DNA from: Clostridium sp. BNL1100
GTDB taxonomy: Bacteria > Bacillota > Clostridia > Acetivibrionales > DSM-1351
Reading direction: 5' to 3'
Length of the DNA: 64,000 nucleotides
NCBI RefSeq assembly: GCF_000244875.1
Contig: NC_016791.1
Span: forward strand, 2,857,001 to 2,921,000
In this document: positions 46,301-55,955 of the stretch, piece after piece
How the letters are laid out: the number at the start of each line of letters is the position of its first letter
How positions within the stretch are numbered: the stretch's first letter is position 1
Notes under the pieces: generated by a model
Told to the model about the DNA's origin: nothing
Database searches by the model: none
Seen by the model: only the letters and a program-made list of their open reading frames with translations
Program-made: the position numbers and the translations under genes

Positions 46301-49300
46301 AGGGTCTATGGTTGCAATGAGTCTGTTGTTTTTGTCAAATATGTAGCGGGTTTCGTTGCCCAATGCATCTGTTGATTTTATCTGTTTGCTGTTTTTGTTG
46401 TACTCTAACTTTTGTATTGTGGTGTAGGGATCTCTTTTTTCTACGAGCCTGTTTAAGGGATCATACACATTAGTGCTTGTATTGCCAAGCCAGTCAGTTT
46501 CAGAGGTTTTGTTTCCGTTAGCATCGTATGTGCAAGTAGTTGTTTTTTCCCTGCCACCTACAGTTGTTTCAACAGCTAAAAGTCTGTTTAAACTGTCATA
46601 CTTATATGTCTTTGCATTGCCATTTCCGTCAGTTTCCGAGAATTTGTTTCCATTTATATCATAGGTTGAATACGTAGTTATGGCTTGGGTATTATCGGAC
46701 TTTTTCTCTGTATGGGAAAGCTGTCTCCCCTGATTATCGTAGGTATAGAGGTCAACCTTGCCCATTGAGTTTAGTTGTTGCTTTAGTTGTCCCATTTCGT
46801 CGTACTGGCTTGTTACCATTATTGACGGTATGGTGCTGTCTCCCGGTGCAACTGTCTTTCTGACTTTCCCCAGAGAGTTATATTCAAATGTAGTGATATT
46901 GCCGTTTCCGTCAGTCTGCGCCAGTATTCTGCCTGCAAGGTCATAAGTAGAATGCTTTACTACCTTTGGTGTAGACGAAGCATTCTTTTTCAAGCTTACT
47001 GACAGTATATCTCCTGCATCATTGTATGTGTACCGGGTTTCCACTTTGTTTGCATTGGTTTCAGATATCTTTCTTGCCAATCCGTCATATTCATATCTGG
47101 AAGTAAATGCAAGATCATGTTCCTTTGCAACCGGGTCTTTTGACGTTATTACCAGGTTTGCCAAATTGTATGTATACTCGGTACCATAACCTGAATTTAT
47201 TTTTTCTCCCGGTGTTGTTCCTACTCCTGAGTCATACCCCGCTGCATCGAGTTCTTTTATAAGATTACCAGAATTATCATATTTACAGGTTTTTGTGTAT
47301 ATGGTTACCCATTGGTTTGTAACAGGGTCTATATATATGTCCTTTTTCACTAGTACTCTGTCCATTTCATCATAGACATATTCAACCCTGTTCAAGTCAT
47401 AAATGCTTTTTGTGCTGTCATAGTTTTTTGGTGTTACTTCCGCTATCTTTCTTCCAGCTAGGTCGTAGTCGTACGCTGTTACGCCGTTTTGGGCATCTGT
47501 AACTTTAATCAGTAATCCTCTCTGATTATATTCATACTTTGTAATACCGCCCTTTGCATCTGTTTTTGTAAGCGGGTTTCCGGCCCAGTCGTAGGTTGTG
47601 GAATTGGTTATTGTAACGGCTTCACCTTTTTCGTCCACTCCGGGTTCACTTTGGGACAGCTGTCTGTCCAGTACATCATATTCAAAGGTGGTGGTTACTT
47701 TGTTGGGGGCTGTCACAGTTTTTGTATTACCATTCTTGTCATAGGTGTAGGAGGTTGTAAGTACAGTATCCGTTGTGTCGTCAAAGTCTTTTCCGTAAAG
47801 GTCTCCTGTTTTTACATGTTGCTCCTTTTTTTCCAGATTTCCGAGATAATTGTATGCATAATCTGTTACAAGCTTATTGGTTGTATCGGTATATATACTT
47901 TCTCTTACAACATTTCCGTCATCATCATACAGATATTCTGTCTTTCTTCCTTCAGAATCGTTTGTCTGGCTGACGTTACCGTTTTTGTAATACTGGTAGT
48001 TTGTTATTGCAAGGCTATCGGGTATTGACCACAGGGTTACCTTGTCTTTTCCTGATTCCACCGCAGATTTTCTTCCAGCCTTGTCATATTCGGTTTTGTT
48101 GTATGTGTACAGTGTGTTTCCGTTTGATACTTCAAAGGGGGTCCACTGTTCTGTCAACCTGTTAAGGCCGTCATATTTGAAGTATGTGCTACTTCCATTA
48201 GCTGCAATCTGCCTGTTAATTGTTCCGTTTGCGTTGTATATTGTTCTGAGCCTGGTTCCATCGGGGTTCTGTTGTTCTACAAGTCTGTCGGCAAAGTCAT
48301 AGGTGTAAACCGTAACAGCCTTGTCTTTGGAATTCAGATATTTTGTTTCTGTTTTTTGTGTTTTTCCATCCTCCAAAGTTGTATAACTATATTGGGTAAG
48401 TAGTACTTCAGCTACTGATGAATTATCTCTGAAGTAAATTTTAAGTGGTCTGTCCAGAACATCATATTCATACTTGTAAATTGCGCCGTTAGGTTTTGTT
48501 TCGGTAAGAGTGTTTCCGTATACATCGTAAGTGTAGCTTGTTTTATCGCCTATTGCATTGGTTTGTTCCTTGATTTTACCACTGTCAAAGTATTCGTATC
48601 TTGTTCCCACCGTATTGTCAGTGTATGTATCGGCTTCTATATTGTCCTTAGTACTGTCATATTGGTTTGGAGTAATTTCTTGTATTTTTCTTCCCAACAG
48701 ATCATATACAGTTCTTTGGGTTTCATTTTTTGAGCTTACGGTTCTTGTTTTGATTAGCTGGCCGTTTTTGTCGTAAGCAAATTCTGTTTTGTTGCCCTTT
48801 GGGGTTATTTGTGCAGTTTTCCAACCTATGCGGTTGTACTCATAAGTCGTAACTTTTCCTGTCTCCGGGTCAGATATGGTTTTTACATCACCGTAAGTGT
48901 TGTAGGTGTATGTGGTGGTATTGCCTTCCGGGTCAGTTTCACTTTTTAATAATCCCTTTGCAGATGAACCCGATTCTTCTCCTGTATAATATTGGTAGGA
49001 GGTTATTGCAAAACCTGTATTGCTTGTGCCGTCGTATACATCTAACCCGTTAAGGGGTTGTACCTTCTTTATCAGGTTTATCTTGTTTTCATCGTACAAA
49101 TTGTAGGTTGTTTTCCCGCACTCATCTACTTCTTTTGTTACATTGTTTTTTTCATCATATTCTTTTAGTTGGGTACTTCCGTCAGGATTGATAATTTTAG
49201 TTACATTACCTCTATCATCAATCTCATACTGAGTTTTATTTCCATTACGGTCCGTTTGAGATTTTACATCACCATATTTGTTTTTGCCTCCAATTTGGAA

Positions 49301-51637
49301 ATATTCAGTATAACTGGATTTTCCGTCAGGCTCCTGTATACGTGTTGTAAAAAATGAGGAGTCAAACCAATAGGAGGATACCCTTCCATTTATATCGGTA
49401 ATGGTAGTTTTTTTATTTGTCATGTCATAGGCATATTTTACTGTATCTCCCAGAGAATCTGTTGCCTCGGATACCTTGTGCTGGTTTTCGCCTTCTGCAT
49501 GATTATATGTTATTTTTTCAACTATTTTCTGGTTATGATCCTGTATCTGATTCAGATATCCCCATGTATCATAGAAGTACCTCATTTTACCGCCCATAGG
49601 GTCTGTAACCACTGACAGTCTGTTATTAGCGTCATACTCGTATGCTACCGTCCTGTTTTCCGGGTCGGTAATTTTTTGAACCAGTCCGTTTGCTCCGTAG
49701 CTGACAGTAAAAGCTCTGCCCACGGTGTCGGTTATTTTGGTTATTTTCCCGCTGCCGTCAACAGTTATATTTATGGAATTACCATTTCTGTCCTCCATTT
49801 TTACAAGATAACGGTTGGTATTAAAGGTATACTTATATTGATCCGGGGTAGTCAATGTATATGTACCGTCTGCATTTTTTACAAATTTACTTCTGGATTC
49901 CTCCGGCTCATATACATTGCCATTTAGCCTGAATCGCTCAATGCTTCCGTTTGGAAGCGAAACATCAACTACCTCCGTCCCCTCGACTCTTCCGGTAAAA
50001 CCAAAGGTCCAGCCTCTGCCAAATTCTTTGCTGACATCACTTCTGGAGTTGTAGGTACGTGATATGTTTACCTGAAAACCGGGTGCAGGGACACTCATGT
50101 CGTTTACTGTAACCGAGAAGTTTCCTGATGCGGGATTCACTCCTGATTCCCCGTAATGGAGCTTCTCTTTTATTTTTGCAAGCTGATCCATGGTGTACCA
50201 AGTGTCAATATTACCGCCCTGTTGTCCTGCCGGAACAGTACTGTTGTCATTTCCGGGGCCATCATATGTATCCGGTTCCGGTTTTGTGTTTGTCAAGGCT
50301 GCATACGCATCTACCCTTCCTCCTGAGGAAACCTTACCGCTAAGGTTTGTGCAGGATACCACGTTTTCTTTTATACGCTGTGAAATCTGTGTTATTGTCA
50401 GGTTTGGCACATAACTTTGCAAAAGCGCTGCAATACCCGTTACAAAAGGAACGGCTGCCGATGTTCCGGTGAAATAATCATATGAGTTTCCGGGTGTAGT
50501 ACTTAAAATATTCACTCCAGGAGCCGCTACATGTATTTTGTTTCCGTAGCTGGAATAGGGTGAAAGTACTCCCTTGCTGTCTATGGAAGCTACTGATAAC
50601 ACATTCGGAATATCAAAACATGCGGGATATACCGGGGAAACTGCAACATCCGCTCCTCTGTTTCCTGCAGCACATATGAACAGGATGCCGCTGTTTGCCA
50701 TAGTATCCTTCAGTGCAAAATTGTCATCGGTACCGCCAAAGCTGCAGTTTATTATTTTAACACCCATTTTCATTGCATATTCAATTGCATCTATTGCATC
50801 ACAGGTATAGCCCCAGTTTCCGTTAATAAATTTTAATGGCAGCACCTTTACTTTCGGTGCAATACCGCATATTCCCTCACTGTTTGCTTCTGCTGCAATT
50901 ATTCCTGCAACATGTGTTCCGTGAAAGTCTAATGTTGCATCATCAAATACGGTATTATCTGAATTTACGAAGTCCCATCCTTTAATATCATCTATATATC
51001 CGTTATTGTCATCGTCTATGCCATTGCCCGGAATTTCCTTTGCATTTACAAATATGTTGTCTTTTAAGTCATTGTGGCTGATGTCCACACCCGTGTCCAA
51101 AAGTCCTACTACAACAGAGGAAGAGCCCTGAGTAAGATTCCATGCATTTATTGCATTTATATCTACTCCCGATCTTCCGAGCTGCGCCTCTGTTTCCTGA
51201 CCATTATTCTGAAGACCCCATTGGTGTTCAAACATCGGGGCTGACGGAGCAGACATGATGTCGAGTTTGTAGTTTGGCTGTGCATACAAAACATCAGGGT
51301 CTTTTTTTAACTCGTCAACTACTTGGGATATATCATCCTTTGCGTCTATCTCCAGTAGGTCAATCTTACTTTTTTCATATTTCTTTTTTAAATTCAGCTT
51401 CTTGAGCTTTACTTTCTTTTTCAGGTTATTTTTAACCTTGTCCTGATTTGAGCTGCTTTTATATTTAACCAGAATTTCAGTTTTTTCATGGTGAACCATA
51501 GCAGCAGTTTGTTTATCAGCTTTTTCATTACTATTTCCTGCTGCAAAGCTTAGCGACGGTAAATATACAAGTATATTTGTTATGAAAAAGGCCATAACAA
51601 GAATTCTGGATATTGCGATTCGTATTTTATTTTTCAC
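43361..51637 (-). CDS. Subtilase-RHS polymorphic toxin with GIY-YIG C-terminal domain
   Basis: This 2,758-residue secreted protein has a signal peptide (about 1-32) and an inhibitor-like propeptide (about 50-128). An S8 subtilisin domain has the triad Asp181 (GLLDTGVDISHND), His242 (FHGTHVAGI) and Ser392 (GTSAAVPF). A DUF6531-like junction and more than 1,900 residues of YD/RHS repeats lead to the core-end YYLNARYYDSKTARFLSEDT. The variable tip ends in a GIY-YIG nuclease fold (IYTLVDETTGEVKYVGRTRN...YNEARAAEQILFEQYGG). The RHS shell should encapsulate the tip and the protease may process or release it. GTG start after AAAGGGGTGAT. It lies between a surface protein and Imm26. Confidence 0.93.
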   Translation of the reverse strand: MKNKIRIAISRILVMAFFITNILVYLPSLSFAAGNSNEKADKQTAAMVHHEKTEILVKYKSSSNQDKVKNNLKKKVKLKKLNLKKKYEKSKIDLLEIDAKDDISQVVDELKKDPDVLYAQPNYKLDIMSAPSAPMFEHQWGLQNNGQETEAQLGRSGVDINAINAWNLTQGSSSVVVGLLDTGVDISHNDLKDNIFVNAKEIPGNGIDDDNNGYIDDIKGWDFVNSDNTVFDDATLDFHGTHVAGIIAAEANSEGICGIAPKVKVLPLKFINGNWGYTCDAIDAIEYAMKMGVKIINCSFGGTDDNFALKDTMANSGILFICAAGNRGADVAVSPVYPACFDIPNVLSVASIDSKGVLSPYSSYGNKIHVAAPGVNILSTTPGNSYDYFTGTSAAVPFVTGIAALLQSYVPNLTITQISQRIKENVVSCTNLSGKVSSGGRVDAYAALTNTKPEPDTYDGPGNDNSTVPAGQQGGNIDTWYTMDQLAKIKEKLHYGESGVNPASGNFSVTVNDMSVPAPGFQVNISRTYNSRSDVSKEFGRGWTFGFTGRVEGTEVVDVSLPNGSIERFRLNGNVYEPEESRSKFVKNADGTYTLTTPDQYKYTFNTNRYLVKMEDRNGNSINITVDGSGKITKITDTVGRAFTVSYGANGLVQKITDPENRTVAYEYDANNRLSVVTDPMGGKMRYFYDTWGYLNQIQDHNQKIVEKITYNHAEGENQHKVSEATDSLGDTVKYAYDMTNKKTTITDINGRVSSYWFDSSFFTTRIQEPDGKSSYTEYFQIGGKNKYGDVKSQTDRNGNKTQYEIDDRGNVTKIINPDGSTQLKEYDEKNNVTKEVDECGKTTYNLYDENKINLIKKVQPLNGLDVYDGTSNTGFAITSYQYYTGEESGSSAKGLLKSETDPEGNTTTYTYNTYGDVKTISDPETGKVTTYEYNRIGWKTAQITPKGNKTEFAYDKNGQLIKTRTVSSKNETQRTVYDLLGRKIQEITPNQYDSTKDNIEADTYTDNTVGTRYEYFDSGKIKEQTNAIGDKTSYTYDVYGNTLTETKPNGAIYKYEYDVLDRPLKIYFRDNSSVAEVLLTQYSYTTLEDGKTQKTETKYLNSKDKAVTVYTYDFADRLVEQQNPDGTRLRTIYNANGTINRQIAANGSSTYFKYDGLNRLTEQWTPFEVSNGNTLYTYNKTEYDKAGRKSAVESGKDKVTLWSIPDSLAITNYQYYKNGNVSQTNDSEGRKTEYLYDDDGNVVRESIYTDTTNKLVTDYAYNYLGNLEKKEQHVKTGDLYGKDFDDTTDTVLTTSYTYDKNGNTKTVTAPNKVTTTFEYDVLDRQLSQSEPGVDEKGEAVTITNSTTYDWAGNPLTKTDAKGGITKYEYNQRGLLIKVTDAQNGVTAYDYDLAGRKIAEVTPKNYDSTKSIYDLNRVEYVYDEMDRVLVKKDIYIDPVTNQWVTIYTKTCKYDNSGNLIKELDAAGYDSGVGTTPGEKINSGYGTEYTYNLANLVITSKDPVAKEHDLAFTSRYEYDGLARKISETNANKVETRYTYNDAGDILSVSLKKNASSTPKVVKHSTYDLAGRILAQTDGNGNITTFEYNSLGKVRKTVAPGDSTIPSIMVTSQYDEMGQLKQQLNSMGKVDLYTYDNQGRQLSHTEKKSDNTQAITTYSTYDINGNKFSETDGNGNAKTYKYDSLNRLLAVETTVGGREKTTTCTYDANGNKTSETDWLGNTSTNVYDPLNRLVEKRDPYTTIQKLEYNKNSKQIKSTDALGNETRYIFDKNNRLIATIDPEGHTTSQSYDDVGNIIAKTSGRNITTTYRFDEFNWLAEVINPKSEKTTYTYDLNGNKLTQTDGNGNTTSYEYNAANKVIRKIDQGGRIGTPGKYTYLDAKTEKYTYFADGNMETKTDRNGKQTVYSYDIHGRLTRKAIGEAAIGYTYDNNDNQLTITDKTGTTARTYDEENRVITKKAPGFGTTTYTYDNTEGGGLYFETAEDFKHNLTKKVYDKAGRLYEVISDGKTTTYEYYGNGSRKTVTYSDGAKEEYTYYKDGLNKTLTNKKADGTVIDTYSYTYDEAHNQTSKTDRKGTTSYNYDSLNRLEKVTEPNGRTTNYTFDKAGNRLTETILAGATSVTTTYTYNEQNRLVSTVKRSGTETITDTYRFDNNGNTVSKTTETVKPVATSTSGGFSLEKSGKSTASNVTYYKFDVWNQLIKTTAGKKTATYSYNGEGYRVSKTENERTTNYLYEADKVVLETDVEGNETARNIYGTNLLTRTAQNDTMNYMYNGHGDVTALVGENGAIQATYYYDAFGNITEQTGDVNNNITYAGYQYDKETDLYYLNARYYDSKTARFLSEDTYTGDPNDPLSLNLYTYCVNNPITYSDPTGHWQESDKNLIQSARIAISQLTDIYVTTSDPEIKKACAAQAAAIRGCSDNIATTPQYSEVGMLYDQQLKKDGYVSASDWLKISNTYKKESTQSAINGLKITESPYVPSTYKNQAIKATMNTVTAGVKKSTTQTKPQVSSSPSPRITNNGSTVNGTGNSTKSLFLNSDFNLNPEIQQMISYYDDMYLYAKVAYDNKIIKDFEYNALSKLCEEKAQNLRDDNKINTDDSFAYEVICGLGGFIPYAGVIFDVLGDAQPVYAADLSSVAIEKISDAKNMAVITSAISSNVNIKHTIYTLVDETTGEVKYVGRTRNPATRRIAHSLSSDKGNLVFKAVEGWTDLSYNEARAAEQILFEQYGGLDKLKNKINPMSAKKFSKYVDYAWDVLKKLK
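44533..46474. repeat. RHS direct repeat, copy A (inside the full-length gene)
   Basis: This is the part of the full RHS gene shared with the two orphan cassettes. At its low-coordinate edge (about 44530-44570) the three copies diverge into different tips, which marks the tip junction. Confidence 0.9.
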
Positions 51638-51661
51638 TGATGTATCACCCCTTTTTATCCT

Positions 51662-54600
51662 TTACTGTATGGTGTAGGTAATTTCGGCTGGGCCGTCATG
51701 CTTTGCCCTGAGCCTTATACTATTAACAATACCTGACCATACCTGCCAGGACTGTGCAGAGCCATTTTTAACAAACACAATTGTTCCGGGAGCTACCTGT
51801 TTTACGGTAATATCAGTGCCGTAAATATCCCCTTCCTGGGTGTCTGTCTTTGGAGTGAAGCCGCAAAGGTCGATTAAATCAAAATCGTTAGTATCGTACT
51901 GAATCGAGAATGTGTATTTGTTTAAATCCTGAATGTCTGAACCGGATAAAATCAGGTCAAATTCTTCCCCTGCCGATGAAGTAATGTCATATGTCTGTAC
52001 TGAATTCAGGGTCTTAATTATCATCGGGGTACTCCATTCACTACAGCCTGAAACACTTCTGGCCCTTACTCTGTAGGTATGGGTTGTATCAGGGGAAATT
52101 CCTTTATGTAAATAGCTTGTTCCTGTGCCGTTGTCAATAATTGTTCCGTCAACCTCAATTTCAAATTCCTCCGCACCTGCTACTTTATCCCAACTGACAA
52201 GTATCGATGTCATGTTAGAGGAGGATACCACATTTGAAGGTATAGCCGGGCCTTGTGGAAGCGTTGAAACAGTAAATTGACTGCACCATTCTCCTGCGCC
52301 TGAACTGTTATTGGCTCTTACCCGATAGATATGTTTTGTCCCTGCCTGAAGTCCTTTGCTTGTATACGTGGTTCCATTTGCGTTCGAAGTTACTACTCCG
52401 TCTGCTTCAACATCATAGGATGCGGCACCGTCAATTTTATTCCACATGATTGATATTGAAGTCTTTTTAGCAATACCTGATACATTCGGTACATTGCCGG
52501 AAGTAAATTTAGTAGACTTGATTAAGGTATTGCTCCAGTTACCGGTACCACCTTCACTGACCGCCCTGACTCTTATCTCATGTTGGGAATTTGGCTCCAG
52601 ACCTTCGGCTAAATAAGTTGTTTCTGATATTCGTGTAATAATGGAACCATCAAAATCCAGTTCATAAGTTGTTGCTCCCTCAACCTGCTGCCAGTTGATT
52701 GTCATAAAAGTTTCTTCTGAGATTGCTGATAAACCTTGAGGGGTTTGGAGTAAAAATGTATTAACTGTCAATGGCTCTGTCCATTCACTTACCTCTGTGT
52801 CACTTTTCGCCCTTACTCTGTAGGTGTGGGTTGTATTTGGCAATAATCCGTTATGTATACAGGAGGTCTCATCTCCGTTGTCGGTAACCGCACCATCAAC
52901 TTCCACTTCATAGCCAGTTGCATGGGCAACCGGATTCCATGATAATATAACTGAAGAATTATCTGCATTGGCCTTTAGGTTTGAAGGTGTTCCAAATTCA
53001 TTTGTAAGTGTAGCGGAAACAATTGCGGCACTCCATTCACTTGTTATCCCACTCTTCTTTGCCCTTACCCTGTAAACATGCGGTGTTCCCGGTGCAAGGC
53101 TGCTATGGGTATAGGTTGTTCGTGTACCATTGTCAAAGGCAGCCCCATCTACTGATATCTCATAGCCTGATGCTCCAATTACCTTGTCCCATGTAAGAGT
53201 TATACTGTTTAGAGCCGGGGTTGCTGAAAGATTTACCGGTACCGGCACCGTATCAAGAAGTGTGGTGGTATTCACATACCCACTCCATTCACTCTTCCCT
53301 CCCGGATTAATGCTTCTTACCCGGTATGAGTGATGTGATCCCGGAGTTAGACTGTTATGAATATAGTTGGTATTTGGCCCATTGTTGACCAACACTCCAT
53401 CCACTTCTATATCGTAGCCGGTTGCACCGGAGACATTGTTCCAGGTAACCGTAACGGAGGTACTCAAAGGTACCGTATTAAGGTTAACCGGTATATCCGG
53501 CGAAGCGGGAAGTGTAGATTTTGTGATTGGTGTACTCCAGTTGCCGGGGCCCCCTGCATTTCTGGCTCTGACCCGATATGTATGAGGTGTTCCGGGATTA
53601 AGACCAACGTGTGTGTAGACAGTGGCAGTATCAGTATTTACAACTGTTCCGTCAACCTTGATTTCATAGCCTATAGCCCCACTTGAAGCATCCCATGAGA
53701 CGGTTATGGTCTTATCAGTAGCGGTAGCAATAATATTTGCAGGTGAACCGGGAGGTGCAATAAGGGTTGTCCCACTTACGGAAGAACTCTCAACAGTTTC
53801 AATATTTTCAGCATTTCTTGCTTTTGCAATAAAGGTATAGGTTTGCTCAGGAGATAAGCCTGTAACAGTAACCTTTTTGTTTGTAAGAGTAATCCAAGCA
53901 GGTGCAGAAGTAAGAGTTCCTTCTTGGGTTACATACTGGCTGCCGTCACTTGTACTAATCTGATATTGAGTCCCGGATGGGTTTTCATCATTTGTCTGAA
54001 TGTCAATAGAATATGATGAAGGATTGCTTGTGGAAAGTACCGGAACTGCAGCTTTTGTATAAATATTTTTAAAACTGCTTGCAATGTGATTTTTTGCATC
54101 CCTTGCCTCAAACTTTGTAGGATATTGAGTATTTGGTGTCAAATTATTCTGGGAGGTGTATGTACCTGAGTTAATCCATGAAGATACTTCGGAGCCGATA
54201 GTATATCTGTATGGTTCTACAGCAAGCCCGGATATCCCATCTGTGGCCGACCCGGTAATTGTTATTGTATCCGTTGTTGATGAACCCATAACTTCTCCAA
54301 GAGTTGGAGCTGACTTGTCCACTTTGAAATTAATAGTCTGAGTAAACGGCTCGGTAGTCCTGCCGTCTGTAACCTCATAGGTGAATGTGTGAGCCCCTTC
54401 TGAAAGTGAACTCATGTCAATTGGATTAAATGATACCGGCTTAGTTTCTGTAGTATTATTTACAGACTTAGTATCCCTTGGTGTCGTTTCATAATCTATG
54501 TAGTATTTACACGTCAGGGGATCGTTGTTTTCATCAGAAACAGTTATTTGAGGAACAAAATTTGTGTCTGCTTCGGAGAAAACCTCATTTGGCTTTGGAG

Positions 54601-55795
54601 AAACAGCTTCAAAAGCAGGATAGTAGTTTATTGAGTATTCTGTTACCCGATCTATAAAATTATTTTCCCCATCCAAACCACCGTAAATATACATTTTACC
54701 GTTCATTTCAGTAGCTGAGTTATGTTTATGTGCTATTGGACACGACTTCATTTGGGTCCAGATATCATTTTTGGGATTATATTCCAATAACTGGTTTGTA
54801 GCAATTTCATTCGCAAAATATCCACCCGATATATACATTTTATTATTTAGTACTACTGCCGCCGGCTGACCGCATACTTCAATAGGGTTATCTTTTTTCT
54901 TTAGCCATGTATTAGCAATTGGATCATATTCCCACAAATTATAATGATATGTGGTATCATATCCTCCATATATGTATATTTTCCCATTTATTACAGCGGC
55001 TGATTGGAAACTACGAGCAAAAGGAATACCTGTTTTTTGTTCCCAAGTGTCAGTGATAGGATCATATACTAAAATACTAGTAGCGTTATTACCATCGTTA
55101 CAACCTCCTATCACATACATTTTACCATTTACTACCACCGCTTCATGTCTACTTCTAGCAGCAGGAGCATCTTTCTTTTTCGTCCATTTAGCAGTTGCCG
55201 GATCATATTCCCACAAGTCCTTATTATAGACAACAGATCCCGAGTAGTAATTTATCCCACCAAAAACGTACATTTTACCGTTTATAGCCACCGCAGTGTG
55301 TTCCTCTCTGCCACTAGGACCATTGTCGGAGTTTGTAGTCCATGTGTTGGCTGCCAAATCATATACCAATAATTCCTTGTTATATCCAGACCAGTAAGAT
55401 TTGCCTCCAAAAATATAAATTTTGTTACCTATTGCCACACCATTTGTATATACGTGACCACGAATACTACCCATTACTGTCCACTTCTCATCAAAAGTCG
55501 CCTTGCTCCCTTTTACATACCAATACCCATCGGTATACACCCCGTCGTCAGGATATGTACCATCCGGAACCTGAATATCAGACTTCACAAGGGAATTCTT
55601 TGTAATTACACCATTAACTACTTTGGTAGTATATTGTGAGTAGTAATACATTGCCGTAACCGCATTAACTTCACTTCCAAACTTTACAAATTCTTTCTTT
55701 ACTGTGGGATTTCCAATTATAGTAATCCCCGATAACACAATAGCCATTGTCAGCAGCAAAGCAATTATCTTCTTACCCTTTTTGTGCAAAAACAT
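51662..55795 (-). CDS. Secreted Kelch / fibronectin type III surface protein with cohesin-like C-terminus
   Basis: This 1,377-residue protein has a signal peptide (about 1-30). Six Kelch-like repeats (about 85-390; for example INGKMYVFGGINYYSG and VNGKMYVIGGCNDGNN) form a probable beta-propeller. An Ig-like segment and about nine fibronectin type III modules follow, each with a YEIxVDGxxxxNGxxTxYxH core. The last 110 residues (EEFDLILSGSDIQDLNKYTF...) resemble a cohesin or carbohydrate-binding fold. ATG 55795 has AAGGAG 8 nt upstream; the frame could extend 11 codons. It lies 24 bp before the RHS gene in one operon, so it may display or dock the toxin. Adhesion is inferred. Confidence 0.85.
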   Translation of the reverse strand: MFLHKKGKKIIALLLTMAIVLSGITIIGNPTVKKEFVKFGSEVNAVTAMYYYSQYTTKVVNGVITKNSLVKSDIQVPDGTYPDDGVYTDGYWYVKGSKATFDEKWTVMGSIRGHVYTNGVAIGNKIYIFGGKSYWSGYNKELLVYDLAANTWTTNSDNGPSGREEHTAVAINGKMYVFGGINYYSGSVVYNKDLWEYDPATAKWTKKKDAPAARSRHEAVVVNGKMYVIGGCNDGNNATSILVYDPITDTWEQKTGIPFARSFQSAAVINGKIYIYGGYDTTYHYNLWEYDPIANTWLKKKDNPIEVCGQPAAVVLNNKMYISGGYFANEIATNQLLEYNPKNDIWTQMKSCPIAHKHNSATEMNGKMYIYGGLDGENNFIDRVTEYSINYYPAFEAVSPKPNEVFSEADTNFVPQITVSDENNDPLTCKYYIDYETTPRDTKSVNNTTETKPVSFNPIDMSSLSEGAHTFTYEVTDGRTTEPFTQTINFKVDKSAPTLGEVMGSSTTDTITITGSATDGISGLAVEPYRYTIGSEVSSWINSGTYTSQNNLTPNTQYPTKFEARDAKNHIASSFKNIYTKAAVPVLSTSNPSSYSIDIQTNDENPSGTQYQISTSDGSQYVTQEGTLTSAPAWITLTNKKVTVTGLSPEQTYTFIAKARNAENIETVESSSVSGTTLIAPPGSPANIIATATDKTITVSWDASSGAIGYEIKVDGTVVNTDTATVYTHVGLNPGTPHTYRVRARNAGGPGNWSTPITKSTLPASPDIPVNLNTVPLSTSVTVTWNNVSGATGYDIEVDGVLVNNGPNTNYIHNSLTPGSHHSYRVRSINPGGKSEWSGYVNTTTLLDTVPVPVNLSATPALNSITLTWDKVIGASGYEISVDGAAFDNGTRTTYTHSSLAPGTPHVYRVRAKKSGITSEWSAAIVSATLTNEFGTPSNLKANADNSSVILSWNPVAHATGYEVEVDGAVTDNGDETSCIHNGLLPNTTHTYRVRAKSDTEVSEWTEPLTVNTFLLQTPQGLSAISEETFMTINWQQVEGATTYELDFDGSIITRISETTYLAEGLEPNSQHEIRVRAVSEGGTGNWSNTLIKSTKFTSGNVPNVSGIAKKTSISIMWNKIDGAASYDVEADGVVTSNANGTTYTSKGLQAGTKHIYRVRANNSSGAGEWCSQFTVSTLPQGPAIPSNVVSSSNMTSILVSWDKVAGAEEFEIEVDGTIIDNGTGTSYLHKGISPDTTHTYRVRARSVSGCSEWSTPMIIKTLNSVQTYDITSSAGEEFDLILSGSDIQDLNKYTFSIQYDTNDFDLIDLCGFTPKTDTQEGDIYGTDITVKQVAPGTIVFVKNGSAQSWQVWSGIVNSIRLRAKHDGPAEITYTIQ

Positions 55796-55955
55796 AACAT
55801 AATCTCCTTTTTTATTGAATTTTGTCAAACTATGGATTATATAATATTACCATCATTTACAACCTCTTTCAATTATGTTCTGTTTTTGTTTTATAGTTTT
55901 TTATTTACACATTACAAGTCTCTAAATTCCCTCTAACCCATCCACCTACCCACTT

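Noticed and set aside
36932-46474. CRISPR array or tandem satellite
   Set aside because: The repetitive sequence encodes YD/RHS repeats of variable spacing in long open frames; there are no short identical repeats with unique spacers.
36930-50414. Many plus-strand frames of 60-150 codons across the RHS genes
   Set aside because: They recur in identical form in the three RHS copies and are explained by the codon pattern of the opposite strand.
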